Positions 7,870 through 17,302 of a DNA stretch of 64,000 nt are shown in pieces. The position numbers were made by a program, and so were the translations under genes. The notes beneath the pieces are model-generated. The model did not search any database. It had not been told where the DNA came from and saw nothing but the letters and a program-made list of their open reading frames with translations. Within the stretch, counting starts at the first letter, position 1, and every line of letters starts with the position of its first letter. Origin of the DNA: Gracilibacillus ureilyticus (GTDB lineage Bacteria > Bacillota > Bacilli > Bacillales > Amphibacillaceae); assembly GCF_900111195.1 (NCBI RefSeq), contig NZ_FOGL01000015.1, positions 59,848 through 123,847 on the forward strand. The letters run 5' to 3'.

Positions 7870-9408
7870 TTATTTCTTACTGCTCATAACAACAAGACGA
7901 CTTAATTCCTCCGAACATGCAACTTTTATTCCGTCAACATAAACGGCTAAACCTGTCCCCATATTGTACTGAAGGCCGAACTTATCATAGATGATGGTGA
8001 TTTCTTTATCCTGAAAAGACAAACGGTCTAAACAGAAATATTCCCATTCTTCAGGAACAAGTGGATTCACCTCAAAGCTGCCATCTTCTTTTATACGAAA
8101 TCCGATAAGTCCGGTAATGATTAAGTCATTAAAGGTGGAATGGTTGTAATCCTTCCCACGTTCACGGCCTCCTTTGTTTTTAGGCCAATTCCATTCCTCT
8201 AATATCCTTCTGGACAGCCATTCACCTGTAAAAGGGTCAATATTTTCATCCAACCAGGATACCGACTTTCCGTCAGCGTTTGTGCGGTAATGACATTTCG
8301 CATAAGTGCTTAATATGTTCCAGTAATCTTCATTGTTAATCACTTGCTGTTCGTAATCGTTTAATACGTTTGCCATTGCTGTTAACGTCTGAGATGTGGC
8401 AAATGGCCAGGACGGTCCATTCCATAGACATTCATGTTCATAGGAAAACATGAATCGAGAATGACGTTGTTCTGCAGTTGTGGGACCATAAGGAGCATAG
8501 AAACCTTCCGTATCCATTAATTGCGACCAAGCTTGCTCGTACCCGGAGTCTGGAAGGTGGAAAGCCCAAGGGATAAATCCAAGTTGTTCCCGTACGTTAT
8601 ACGTTGGGTCCATCTTTTGAAAATCCCAATTTTTCACTATGTCATTTGCGTTTTTCAGCGGGATGACCTTGAAGAACTGTGCCTGCTCATCCCACAGATG
8701 CTGTTGGACAAGTTGTTTTAACTGATTTGCCTTTTCCTTAAACCTTTTGTTCACCTCATCCTTTCCTGCAAGAAGTGCAATATTAGCAATTGCCATGGCA
8801 TCGGCGTACATATACGAATTCAGAGTTGGTCTTAGACCGGATCCGCTAATGGAAATCTCCATCGCATCGCGGTCGTCAATGGACCAGAATAAGCCACTTT
8901 CGTTCCGATTACTTTTTTCCAAAATTGTGTAGTTGTCGATCATTTCTGGCAGTAAATCAATTGCTAGCTGGAAATCGCCATCTACTTTACAGTAATTCCA
9001 AACAGCGTCGGCTAACCAGCAGCTATAAGAGCGGAGATTTCCGTCTCCTCTAAACCAAAACAAAATATAATCCTTTAAAAAGTTTTGCCTGTTTCGCATC
9101 CAGCGACCTTCATTTAAATGATGCCCTGCAGCACAGTTGATCGTGTTATGCTTACCTGCCCAGGATACGGAAGGATGAAACTCCGTAATCACGAATCCGT
9201 CAGAAGTTAGCTTAATATGTTTTCGATACACCCACCAGCGAAAATAATAAGTCTCTTCCAGGTGAGGATCAGGACAATGGAATAGAGGAATCTGATCACG
9301 GATCCAGTCCCAGGCTGTGGCATTATCCACATGCTGGATAACCGTTTCTTCGTCATGCCTGTTAAACTTCTCAAAATATTTTTTAAAAGTTTCTGGAGTT
9401 AGCAACAT
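7870..9408 (-). CDS. MGH1-like (alpha/alpha)6-barrel glycoside hydrolase
   Basis: The 512-residue protein looks like the MGH1-like glycoside hydrolase clan related to GH37/GH63/GH65-type (alpha/alpha)6 barrels. Recognisable segments are YYFRWWVYRKHI, HPSVSWAGKHNTINCAAGHH, GNLRSYSCWLADAVW, ESGLFWSIDDRDAMEISI, YMYADAMAIANIA, LWNGPSWPFATSQTL and the DYNHSTFNDLIITGLIG close to the C-terminus. Catalytic acids cannot be assigned confidently; the IDDRDAMEI and EEWNWPK regions are candidates. There is no signal peptide, so it probably acts in the cytoplasm on an oligosaccharide or glycoside. A divergent AraC-type gene starts about 170-200 bp upstream and is its likely regulator. No transporter is adjacent. 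Confidence 0.75.
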   Translation of the reverse strand: MLLTPETFKKYFEKFNRHDEETVIQHVDNATAWDWIRDQIPLFHCPDPHLEETYYFRWWVYRKHIKLTSDGFVITEFHPSVSWAGKHNTINCAAGHHLNEGRWMRNRQNFLKDYILFWFRGDGNLRSYSCWLADAVWNYCKVDGDFQLAIDLLPEMIDNYTILEKSNRNESGLFWSIDDRDAMEISISGSGLRPTLNSYMYADAMAIANIALLAGKDEVNKRFKEKANQLKQLVQQHLWDEQAQFFKVIPLKNANDIVKNWDFQKMDPTYNVREQLGFIPWAFHLPDSGYEQAWSQLMDTEGFYAPYGPTTAEQRHSRFMFSYEHECLWNGPSWPFATSQTLTAMANVLNDYEQQVINNEDYWNILSTYAKCHYRTNADGKSVSWLDENIDPFTGEWLSRRILEEWNWPKNKGGRERGKDYNHSTFNDLIITGLIGFRIKEDGSFEVNPLVPEEWEYFCLDRLSFQDKEITIIYDKFGLQYNMGTGLAVYVDGIKVACSEELSRLVVMSSKK

Positions 9409-9579
9409 GATATAATCTCCACCTTTCTATGAATTCTATCAACATAAAAACATCAAAATAATAACCTTACAAAATAGTATTATAACGTTTATAATAAGTA
9501 GATAATATAAGTGAATCCAACCTAATTATTATAAAATTTCACACTATCATATTAGGACAGAGAGGAATGATCTAAATCA

Positions 9580-10444
9580 GTGCAACTAATACCTTTCCAT
9601 CTTATCACCACCGTTGCCTTATTATTTGGAATGCGGCAAAGTGTTCTACTCACCGGGAGAACAGCATCCGGATCGTAATCGTATTGGTGTCTTCGATTTG
9701 CTGGTAGTTGAAAGCGGTAAACTTTATATAGGAGAAGAAGGTCATCACTGGGAGGTTTCTTCGGGCCAAATACTCATATTGTGCCCGGATAAGTATCATT
9801 ATGCAGTAAAACCGTGTGATGAAGAGACTTGTTTTTATTGGCTGCATTTTAAAGAGGCATACAGGCCGGAGGAGGGCGACACTCGATCCTCTGTTTCCAA
9901 TTTCAGAGAAAAGGCCAAGTTGAGCAGAACAGATTCCTATCACATGATGCTACCTAAATACGAGTACCTGAATGAAGCAGTGCAGGTATACGCTTTAATA
10001 CAACGATTAATAAGACTTTCTACCGAACACCGAAGTCAGGCGTTCTGGCAGGAACAACAATTGTTTGTCGATTTGCTGAAAATTATAGAAAATAAGCAAG
10101 AATTAGAAGTTCTTTCGCCTTCCTTACAGCTTGCAGAGATGACGGAGGCGTATATCAAAAGACACTATCGTTCACGAATAAGTAACAGAGATTTATCCGA
10201 GGCTTTGCATTTTCACTCAAACTATATCACACGGTGTATGCAGGAAGTTTTTCATTGTACTCCAATGGCCTACCTTCATCAATATCGACTGGACCAAGCC
10301 AAACTTCTTTTGGTTAAGACAGATTGGACGGTCACTCGTATTGCAGAGTATGTCGGATTTCAACACTCGCCGTATTTTTCGAGTTGCTTTAAGAAGCAAG
10401 AAGGAATCTCGCCAATGCAGTTTCGGAAGCAGTATGTAAAGTGA
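9580..10444 (+). CDS. AraC-family transcriptional regulator (start uncertain, possible N-terminal frameshift)
   Basis: The product has an N-terminal cupin-like arabinose-binding fold (FYSPGEQHPDRNRIGVFDLL, then the beta-rich GHHWEVSSGQILIL) and a C-terminal double HTH (ISNRDLSEALHFHSNYITRCM and VTRIAEYVGFQHSPYFSSCF). The frame matching the family is open only from the stop at 9587, and its first usable start, TTG at 9614, has no ribosome site. A GTG at 9580 in the neighbouring frame has a better-spaced AGAGAGG upstream and encodes a plausible N-terminus that would join the main frame around 9611. Either a one-base shift is present or translation starts at 9614. It probably regulates the divergent glycoside hydrolase. 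Confidence 0.75.
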
Positions 10445-10692
10445 AAAAAGTTTAAGACTAAAATTTATAAGTAATTATCTGACCATATCAACAGGGATTT
10501 ATCAAATAATAAGTGCAGAATTTTACCGGTATTAGGCATATTCAATTTGATACAGGCTCCCTTATATAGAATTTTCATTTTTAGGTATATTTGTAATTTA
10601 AGTTAAAAATATGTATAGTGGTTTAGTGATGAATTTCAATTAAAGAGATTTAGTCTCATTTTATATTAATAAGAGGGGAAAGGAGAGGTGTT

Positions 10693-11703
10693 GTGCGAAA
10701 TTTTAAATTGTTTCTTATTCTATTACTGGGAATTACATTTTTTCTGTCCGCTTGTTCAAATGAGTCACAGAACCATGTGAAAACAGATGATGAAAAAGAA
10801 ATGGATGAAACAGAAGAAAACAAAACTAATGATGAAGAGGAGTCTCATACAGAGGACAAACAAAATGCTCCATCCGTACATATTGAAATGGAAGGCCAGG
10901 TAACATACGAGGATCATACTTTAACGGTAGAAGGAAAAACAAATTTACTTCCCGATTCGAATGTTTTTGTTTATCCTCAAGCTTTCGGTGGGGTCAGTTT
11001 TATCGGTGTTTCGGGTTCTGCAATTGTAGAGCAGGATGGAACATTTGTGTATGAAACGAAGGTGCCGGAAGAATATAATTATGGTTTATTTGTAAATATT
11101 CGCTTTAGACCCGAGGATTCGATTAATGATTCTGCTAAAGAATTCTACGGAGAATATGGGGAGAATCTAGAAGGCCCTATGATAAGCTTGTATGAAAGTG
11201 ATGAAAAAGTAAGAAAGCAAGCGTTAACGGAAGTTTATTTACCTGTTAAAAATGGTGAAGCAATTACAAAAGAAATTGAAACACCTGAATGGCAGGTACC
11301 TGATGACTATGGCGATCCTAACGTGAGAATGGATGCAAATGTTACATATGATGATCAATTGATATATATTAAAGGTGAAAGTAATTTGCTGGAGGGTAGT
11401 GAATTAATGTTGACACTCCTAAGTCCGGAAGGGAGTCTAACAGGAGTAAACGGATGGGCAAGCGTTAAACCGGACGGGAGTTTTTTTACCGTTTTAGACA
11501 GAGATTCTTATGAGGAAGAACTTGATAGTCATAAGTTTAGGTTGATTTTTGCACCTTCGAAATACTCATGGGAAACCATCCGTAACAACTATGGCGATAG
11601 TGGAGAAAAAATAACAGGAGAGCATGTAAAAGAAAAGCTGAATGATCAAGAAGCCGAACTGCTTATCGATATAGGAGGAGAAAAAGCGAATACTGAAGAG
11701 TGA
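10693..11703 (+). CDS. Lipoprotein with two tandem Ig-like repeats, function unknown
   Basis: A GTG start at 10693 follows the ribosome site AGGAGAGG. The 336-residue product has a lipoprotein signal peptide ending in LSAC (Cys about residue 21), an acidic low-complexity spacer rich in Glu/Asp/Lys to about residue 60, and then two homologous domains. The first begins with EMEGQVTYEDHTLTVEGKTN and the second with MDANVTYDDQLIYIKGESN; both continue with a short LLPDS/LLEGS turn. The tail is acidic. The protein should be tethered to the outer face of the membrane. I do not recognise a named family, and nothing nearby suggests a partner. Confidence 0.75.
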   Translation: MRNFKLFLILLLGITFFLSACSNESQNHVKTDDEKEMDETEENKTNDEEESHTEDKQNAPSVHIEMEGQVTYEDHTLTVEGKTNLLPDSNVFVYPQAFGGVSFIGVSGSAIVEQDGTFVYETKVPEEYNYGLFVNIRFRPEDSINDSAKEFYGEYGENLEGPMISLYESDEKVRKQALTEVYLPVKNGEAITKEIETPEWQVPDDYGDPNVRMDANVTYDDQLIYIKGESNLLEGSELMLTLLSPEGSLTGVNGWASVKPDGSFFTVLDRDSYEEELDSHKFRLIFAPSKYSWETIRNNYGDSGEKITGEHVKEKLNDQEAELLIDIGGEKANTEE

Positions 11704-11801
11704 TTGGGCTGTGTATTAGTTATTCATTGTCTCTGCATGTAATAGATGGCGTGATAATTGGCGTTGTTTATCCATATGCTTTTGAAGCAGGAGGGTACTA
11801 T

Positions 11802-12986
11802 ATGATCAAATTAACGAACCGCCAGGCACGGCAATTCTTATTGTTAAAACAAGGACTTCTGGGCGAATATAAATTTGCAGAAAAGCAGGGTGTATTAGAT
11901 TTTGTTCGGCAGGCTGGATGTATTCAATTTGATCCCATAGATGTTTGCGGAAAAAATGCTGAACTTGTGCTACAGTCACGAATGAACGGGTTTTCCAAGA
12001 AACTGCTTGATGAGTTGCTGTACATAGATAGAAAGTTGGTTGATTATCCGGATAAGAACCTTGCGATTATACCTGTCGAGGACTGGCCGTATTTTGAAAG
12101 ATACAGGGAGGTTGCCCGGCAACATGCAGAAAATTATCCTGAAATGCAGGCATTAACAGAAGAAGTTCATACGCTTATTCAACAGCGGGGTGCCCTGAGT
12201 TCAAAAGATATAAAAATGGATGGGGATTTCTCATGGCAATCAGCCATTCACTGGAGTGGTGGCAACAACTCATCTCGTTCGGTATTGGAGCAAATGTATT
12301 CAACAGGCGAATTGATTATTCATCATAAAGAAGGCACGCGTAAATACTACGATATCGCCGAGAAATATATACCGCCGCATTTGCTAAATGTGCCGGATCC
12401 ACTGCCAGATCAGCTTGACCATCACAAGTGGCGCGTACTCCGCCGAATTGGTGCGGTTGGCCTTTTATGGAACCGCGCATCCCATGCCTGGTTGAACATA
12501 TGGGGACTGAAATCGGAGCAGCGTAAAGAGGTTTTTCGCCAGCTACTGGACGAAGCTCGGATTACAGCTGTCTCCGTGGAAGAAATAAAGGATATGCTTT
12601 ACTGCTGTGCGGAGGATTTGCCACTAATAGAAACGGTCCTGCAAAATCCGACTTGGGAATGTCGCTGCGAATTAATCGCTCCATTGGATAATTTAATTTG
12701 GGACAGAAAGCTAATCAACGAACTATTTGGCTTTGATTATACATGGGAGATATATACACCAGCATCCAAACGACAATATGGCCATTATGTGTTGCCACTA
12801 TTATTCGGAGAAACCTTCATCGGGCGAGTCGAGGTAATTGCAGAGAGAAAGGCGAAGAGACTTGTTGTTAAGAACATCTGGTATGAGAAAGGTGTGAAGC
12901 AAACCAAACAATTGCAAACAGCCTTGGACAATTGCTTCAAAAAGTTTGCGATTTTTAATAGCTGTGAAACGATCGTTGTTGATTGA
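11802..12986 (+). CDS. YcaQ/AlkZ-type winged-helix DNA glycosylase
   Basis: The 394-residue protein belongs to the winged-helix family once called DUF1006, which includes E. coli YcaQ/AlkX and Streptomyces AlkZ, DNA glycosylases that unhook interstrand crosslinks and other bulky alkyl adducts. Family features: NRQARQFLLLKQGLLG at the N-terminus, GCIQFDPIDVCGKN (position of the catalytic Gln-x-Gln/Asp motif), YPDKNLAIIPVEDWPYFERY, KYYDIAEKYIP, LIAPLDNLIWDRKL and FDYTWEIYTPASKRQYGHYV near the C-terminus. The ATG at 11802 has GCAGGAGG about 9 bases upstream; a longer frame running back over the preceding stop is not used. Monocistronic as far as can be seen. Confidence 0.82.
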   Translation: MIKLTNRQARQFLLLKQGLLGEYKFAEKQGVLDFVRQAGCIQFDPIDVCGKNAELVLQSRMNGFSKKLLDELLYIDRKLVDYPDKNLAIIPVEDWPYFERYREVARQHAENYPEMQALTEEVHTLIQQRGALSSKDIKMDGDFSWQSAIHWSGGNNSSRSVLEQMYSTGELIIHHKEGTRKYYDIAEKYIPPHLLNVPDPLPDQLDHHKWRVLRRIGAVGLLWNRASHAWLNIWGLKSEQRKEVFRQLLDEARITAVSVEEIKDMLYCCAEDLPLIETVLQNPTWECRCELIAPLDNLIWDRKLINELFGFDYTWEIYTPASKRQYGHYVLPLLFGETFIGRVEVIAERKAKRLVVKNIWYEKGVKQTKQLQTALDNCFKKFAIFNSCETIVVD

Positions 12987-13086
12987 AATTTTTTGAAAGA
13001 AAGCTTATCCCATCTATATTAAGCGATAAGGCTATGTTATTTAAGAATAACAAAGGTATAGAATACGATATATTTACTATTTTCGC

Positions 13087-13115
13087 TTGACATTTTTTTC
13101 CTAAAACTATACAGT
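13087..13115 (+). promoter_or_regulatory. SigA-type promoter of the TPP riboswitch operon
   Basis: TTGACA at 13087-13092 and TACAGT at 13110-13115 are separated by 17 bp, placing the transcription start just before the riboswitch. Confidence 0.65.
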
Positions 13116-13134
13116 GAATATAACTTAATATATG

Positions 13135-13215
13135 CACTAGGGGTGTTATTTAACTGAGATGAGTATTCCTCAAACCCTTTGAACCTGAACTAGTTAAAAC
13201 TAGCGTAGGAAAGTG
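13135..13215 (+). ncRNA. TPP (thiamine pyrophosphate) riboswitch, THI element
   Basis: The conserved THI-box elements occur in order: GGGGTG, then CTGAGATGAG, then CCCTTTGAACCTGA, a variable CTAG-TTAAAA-CTAG helix, and GCGTAGGAAAG. CACT at 13135-13138 pairs with AGTG at 13212-13215 to form P1. When TPP binds, this class typically promotes downstream termination; a strong terminator lies at 13278-13315. The regulated genes are the SDR and flavin monooxygenase that follow. Confidence 0.93.
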
Positions 13216-13277
13216 TAAACGTTATTACATACTTAAGGAACGATTGTGCCTTATTTTCATATGTAGTTATTTGTTTT

Positions 13278-13315
13278 ACGCAACTTTCCAGGGGGAAGGT
13301 TGCGTATTTTTTTTT
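13278..13315 (+). terminator. Riboswitch-controlled intrinsic terminator
   Basis: Arms 13278-13289 and 13294-13305 form a 12-bp stem (ACGCAACTTTCC with one G-U wobble) with a 4-nt loop, followed directly by an A and nine or more T residues. It lies 55 bp before the SDR start, the expected position for the TPP expression platform. Confidence 0.88.
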
Positions 13316-13369
13316 ATCTATCAGTTTATTATTTGGTTTCAACAAAATTTAAAATATAGGAGTTTTATT

Positions 13370-14125
13370 ATGATGACTAGAACAGTATTAGTAACAGGTA
13401 GTAGTAAAGGTTTAGGAGCAACTATTGCAAAGACATTGGCAGAACAAGGATTTCAAGTGGTAATCAATTACTTTAAAAGCAAAGATGCTGCTGAGAAGCT
13501 TGTTTCTGAGATTGGGGAAGAGAATGCTATTGCCATTCAGGCTGATGTAAGAAATCGTAAGGAAGTAGATACAATGATAAAAAAAGCAACGGAATATTTT
13601 GGCCAAATAGATGTTGTAGTGAACAATGCATTAGTAGACTTCAAATTTGATCCAAACAAACAGAAAAGCTTCACAGAACTTACTTGGGATGATTATCAAA
13701 AGCAACTAGATGGTACTTTAAAAGCAGCATTTAATGTTGTACAAAGCGTTATACCTCAATTTATTGAACGACAAAATGGAAGTATCATAAGTATAGGTAC
13801 TAATCTATATCAAAATCCTGTTGTACCTTACCACGAATATACAACAGCTAAAGCTGGATTAATAGGTTTTACACGTAATATCGCTTCAGAATTAGGACAA
13901 TATGGTATAAAAGCGAATGTAGTATCAGGTGGGTTATTAAAAACGACTGACGCCAGTGCTGTTACAACAAAAGATGTTTTCGATTTAATTGCTCAATCAA
14001 CTCCATTGAAGAAGGTGACAACTCCTCAAGATGTAGCCAATATGGTCGCTTTTCTAGCTTCGGAAAACGCAGGCGGCATTACAGGTCAAAATTTTACCGT
14101 AGATGGCGGCTTGACAATGAACTAA
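13370..14125 (+). CDS. Short-chain dehydrogenase/reductase under TPP-riboswitch control
   Basis: The 251-residue classical SDR has TGSSKGLG for NAD(P) binding, a NNA segment after strand 4, a catalytic Tyr-x-x-x-Lys in EYTTAKAGLIGF and the C-terminal GQNFTVDGG. I use the ATG at 13370 because ATAGGAG lies 6-7 bases upstream; the longer frame runs into the riboswitch terminator. It is the first structural gene behind the TPP riboswitch and is followed 73 bp later by a flavin monooxygenase. A pair regulated by TPP suggests a role in making or salvaging thiamine, its thiazole or pyrimidine half, or a breakdown product; the substrate is unknown. Confidence 0.88.
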   Translation: MMTRTVLVTGSSKGLGATIAKTLAEQGFQVVINYFKSKDAAEKLVSEIGEENAIAIQADVRNRKEVDTMIKKATEYFGQIDVVVNNALVDFKFDPNKQKSFTELTWDDYQKQLDGTLKAAFNVVQSVIPQFIERQNGSIISIGTNLYQNPVVPYHEYTTAKAGLIGFTRNIASELGQYGIKANVVSGGLLKTTDASAVTTKDVFDLIAQSTPLKKVTTPQDVANMVAFLASENAGGITGQNFTVDGGLTMN

Positions 14126-14198
14126 CCGCTTAAATTTAATTAGTTCAAAAAAGAGTATAACAGACGAGTAATAATGATGGATGTTGAGGTGTAAGCAA

Positions 14199-15509
14199 AT
14201 GACGAAGACAAAAGGAAAACAAATTCACTTAGGTGTTTTGCTGTATGGTTGTGGACATCATCAAGCTGCCTGGTTAATGCCTGACTCAAGTGTGGAACGG
14301 ATTGGAGACATTTCTTATTATCAATCTTTAGCACAGTTAGCAGAAAGGGGTTACTTTGACGCCGTATTCTTTGCTGATAATCAATCATTTCCGGGTAAAG
14401 ATGCCAGTAATATGCCAGCATTCTGGTTCGATCCAATCGTCAATTTAACTGCTATTTCTCAAGTGACAAATCATGTAGGATTGGTTTCAACTATTTCAAG
14501 TACTTTTTCTAATCCTTTCACAGCTTCCAGACAACTATTGAGTTTAGACCATATTACAAAAGGACGTGTCGGTTGGAACCTTGTTACGTCAATGACTGAT
14601 TTTGAAGCATTAAATCATAGTATGGAAGGACTGCCTTCTCATGATAAACGCTATGAGAAGGCAGATGAATTCGCTGCATTAATGAATAAGTTATTTCTTT
14701 CATGGGACAGTAATGATTTTTTACATGATCGAGAAGAAGGAAAATTGATCAATCCTTCAAACATTCAGCCGATTAATCACGATGGTACCTATTTTAAAGT
14801 GCATGGCCCATCGACTACGCCAAAAAGTCCGCAAGGCAAACCGGTATCAATGCAAGCAGGCGCATCTAAACAAGGCATTGCATTAGCCGCAAAATATGCC
14901 GATGCCGTCTATTCCGTATCGTGGAACTTAAAGCAGGCAAAAAAGTTCCGAAAAAGATTAGATGAGCAAGTTAAACAAAGTGAGAACAGCAATAGACATA
15001 TTAAAGTATTTCCAGGATTAGTTACATATGTAGGGCATACTAAAGAAGAAGCTTTAGCCAAAAAAGCAGCATTAGATGAGCAGCTACCGATTGAAACAGC
15101 TTTAAAACAGTTGAGCTTCTTTACTCAACAAGACTGTTTTAATTGGGAAATCGATAAAGAAGTGCCTCAGCTACCTCCAGTAGAAGAATTTACTGGTCCA
15201 GTTGGGCGTTACGAAACAATATTAGAGATTATTAATGATACACAACCTACAGTAAGAGAACTATTAGGTTATCTTAATGCGGGTGGTGGACATCACACGC
15301 TGATAGGAACACCCGAAGAAATTGTGGATCAGATGGAAGTATGGATGGAAGCAGGTGTAGCTGATGGCTTTAACCTTATGCCCCCTACGCTACCCGGCAG
15401 TTTAGAAGACTTTGTTGAACTAATTGTTCCTGAATTACAGAAAAGAGGTATTTTCAGAAAAAAATATGAAGGCCATACTTTCCGTGAACATTTAGGATTA
15501 ACATATTGA
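14199..15509 (+). CDS. NtaA/SnaA/DszA-type flavin-dependent monooxygenase (LLM class)
   Basis: This 436-residue bacterial luciferase-like enzyme is of the NtaA/SnaA/DszA branch, which uses FMNH2 from a separate reductase to oxidise substrates such as nitrilotriacetate or organosulfur heterocycles. Family signatures are RGYFDAVFFADNQ, STISSTFSNPFTASRQLLSLD, GRVGWNLVTSMTD, YEKADEFAALMNKLF, GKPVSMQAGASKQGI and GVADGFNLMPPTLPG near the end. The ATG at 14199 has GAGGTG 8 bases upstream and is preferred to 14181. It shares the TPP-riboswitch transcript with the SDR. Oxidative opening or trimming of a thiazole-containing compound is a reasonable guess but not shown. Confidence 0.87.
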   Translation: MTKTKGKQIHLGVLLYGCGHHQAAWLMPDSSVERIGDISYYQSLAQLAERGYFDAVFFADNQSFPGKDASNMPAFWFDPIVNLTAISQVTNHVGLVSTISSTFSNPFTASRQLLSLDHITKGRVGWNLVTSMTDFEALNHSMEGLPSHDKRYEKADEFAALMNKLFLSWDSNDFLHDREEGKLINPSNIQPINHDGTYFKVHGPSTTPKSPQGKPVSMQAGASKQGIALAAKYADAVYSVSWNLKQAKKFRKRLDEQVKQSENSNRHIKVFPGLVTYVGHTKEEALAKKAALDEQLPIETALKQLSFFTQQDCFNWEIDKEVPQLPPVEEFTGPVGRYETILEIINDTQPTVRELLGYLNAGGGHHTLIGTPEEIVDQMEVWMEAGVADGFNLMPPTLPGSLEDFVELIVPELQKRGIFRKKYEGHTFREHLGLTY

Positions 15510-15591
15510 TAAACAGATTATATATATTAAAGTGATAGCTTTATTTGCTGACTATAAGAGTTTAACCTTAAAATAATATTATTATATATTT

Positions 15592-15629
15592 GCCGTAATC
15601 CTATCTAGAAATAGGGATACGGCTTTTTT
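15592..15629 (+). terminator. Terminator of the TPP-riboswitch operon
   Basis: GCCGTAATCCTAT (15592-15604) and ATAGGGATACGGC (15611-15623) form a stem with an internal mismatch, followed by a five-T run. Confidence 0.75.
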
Positions 15630-15767
15630 AAAAGGAAGATTCCTCCTAGTTGGTATAGATTGTTTTTCGCGTAGCTTTTTTTATGGATATTTATGTTAAC
15701 ATAAGGTTATGAAACTCGTAACGTACACAGTCGGCATAATTATGATTTATTTATGGGGGAGAGAAAA

Positions 15768-16313
15768 ATGTTTGAATATAAAATTGATGAAGAGATATCA
15801 CTAAAGCTTGTTGAGTTAAAAGATGCTGAAAGGGTGTTCAAACTAACTGACAGATCCAGAGATTATCTTCGTGAATGGCTTCCATGGCTGGATTCGACAA
15901 CAAGCATTGAAGATACAAAAGGATTCATTAAGTCTTCCTTAAAAAGTTTTGCAGGTAATGAAAGCCTTACTACTTTTATTCTCTATAAAGGAGAAATTGT
16001 TGGTACGGCAGGCTATAACAGAATTGACTGGACGAATAACATAGCATATATAGGTTACTGGTTAGGGGAGGATTATCAAGGTAATGGTATTATGACACGA
16101 GTAGTAAAGGCTCTGACAGATTATGCTTTTCATGATTTGGGGCTTCAAAAAGTCGACATAAGAGCTGCTGTACAGAATAAGAAGAGCAGATCCATTCCTG
16201 AAAGGCTGGGATTTGTTAACGAAGGTTGTATTAGACAAGCTGAGTGGTTATATGATCATTATGTCGACCATGTCGTATATGGTATGTTAGCAAAAGATTG
16301 GAATAATAAATAG
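15768..16313 (+). CDS. GNAT acetyltransferase of the RimJ/RimL (YdaF-like) group
   Basis: The 181-residue protein matches ribosomal-protein-type N-acetyltransferases. It has the N-terminal MFEYKIDEEISLKLVE, LREWLPWLD typical of RimL/YdaF proteins, the acetyl-CoA pyrophosphate loop around YQGNGIMTRVVKALTD, and RAAVQNKKSRSIPERLGF, where family members usually have N-x-x-S. Expected reaction: acetyl transfer from acetyl-CoA to an N-terminal or small-molecule amine. The start at 15768 is preceded by GGGGGAGAG, favouring it over 15753. Monocistronic, with its own upstream non-coding stretch. Confidence 0.85.
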   Translation: MFEYKIDEEISLKLVELKDAERVFKLTDRSRDYLREWLPWLDSTTSIEDTKGFIKSSLKSFAGNESLTTFILYKGEIVGTAGYNRIDWTNNIAYIGYWLGEDYQGNGIMTRVVKALTDYAFHDLGLQKVDIRAAVQNKKSRSIPERLGFVNEGCIRQAEWLYDHYVDHVVYGMLAKDWNNK

Positions 16314-16419
16314 ATTTTTTAGAAGCAGATGAGAACCATTCAAGTAAAGTGAACACAAGGCAATGCACGTAGGCTAGCGCCTATTATAATAAACATAAAA
16401 GTTAAAGGAGGTAGACTGG

Positions 16420-16783
16420 ATGGAAATGTCAAAGGAAGAATTCAAAGGTGGAAATAACATTGCGATAAAGATACCTAAATTTAAAATACAACGAGACGGT
16501 TCACTTTTACAAGGAAGTGATAAAGTTACCGTAGTTAGGCTTCATTTCTGAATCACATGCCTTTCAGTTCGGTGATGCGACCTTATGGTTGGATTGTATG
16601 GACAATTATTCTCAACAAGATGTTTGGTTGGAGATTCAGGCAGAGAATGTAAAGAATGCAGCAGAATATTTACATGAGAATAACGTGAGTAGAAGAGACG
16701 AAGTTGAAGTGCACGAGAACTCAGAGGGTTTCTGGATATCCGATCCCAGTGGAACAATCCTTCGAGTGAATCCAGGTAAATAG
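16420..16783 (+). pseudogene. VOC/glyoxalase-family gene, frameshifted and with an in-frame stop
   Basis: An ATG at 16420 with AAAGGAGGT 8 bases upstream opens a frame encoding KGGNNIAIKIPKFK, the first strand of a VOC (glyoxalase/bleomycin-resistance) fold. The homology then moves one frame on (YNETVHFYKEVIKLP), meets a TAG at 16532-16534, and continues as ESHAFQFGDATLWLD, then DVWLEIQAENV and GFWISDPSGTILRVNPG to the stop at 16783. Thus one frameshift near 16490 and one nonsense codon separate a good start from a good C-terminus. If the sequence is correct, no intact enzyme is made. Confidence 0.75.
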
Positions 16784-17046
16784 AAAAATAGTCCATATTC
16801 TACGTAGCGTGTCTTTCCGATTTTTATAATCTTCAACAGGAATTTCAGATCGGTTTTCAGTTATAAGCGCTTGTCTTGAACGAGCAGGCGTCTTTTTTTG
16901 TTGACCCTGATTCAAAAAACTTGATGATTTAATGGAATCATGTGTAGTACATGGAGAAATAATACAGTTAGATGATTGAGTTTTAAGACATAGATAGTGA
17001 TCCTTATTCAACTAACGGTCAGGGTTTTTTAAGAGGAGGTATCTAA
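16784..17046. other. Intergenic stretch with weak terminator and small decayed coding-like segment
   Basis: A hairpin with GCGCTTG/CAGGCGT arms and a run of seven T at about 16866-16899 can terminate the preceding transcript. The following 100 bp contain a coding-like segment (VDPDSKNLM, then VVHGEIIQLDD) without a start or ribosome site, interpretable as a gene remnant. Nothing else is recognised. Confidence 0.35.
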
Positions 17047-17241
17047 ATGGGGAAATATGTTAATATCTTTTTTGGTACATTAGTTATTAGCTTTATTATC
17101 TTTTCTTTGGGTAATGGATTTTTTGGTGGTGGCAACTATATAGAAACAATAATTTTATCTGTTGGTGCAGCAATTGTATTTCTTTTGTCATATATAATTG
17201 CACAAGTTCAATACCTTATTGATATTGTGAAGAAGAAATAA
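17047..17241 (+). CDS. Small two-span membrane protein
   Basis: This 64-residue protein consists of two hydrophobic segments (about residues 6-24 and 33-55) separated by a Gly-rich turn, FFGGGNYIE, and ends in a basic VKKK tail, so both ends are likely cytoplasmic. The ribosome site AAGAGGAGG is 7 bases before the ATG, which supports real expression. No family is recognised. Confidence 0.65.
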   Translation: MGKYVNIFFGTLVISFIIFSLGNGFFGGGNYIETIILSVGAAIVFLLSYIIAQVQYLIDIVKKK

Positions 17242-17302
17242 TTATCTTTTTAATAAAGATAGCGTCCCGACCTGGCGGAATAAAAAATCAAGAGGAGAGA
17301 TT

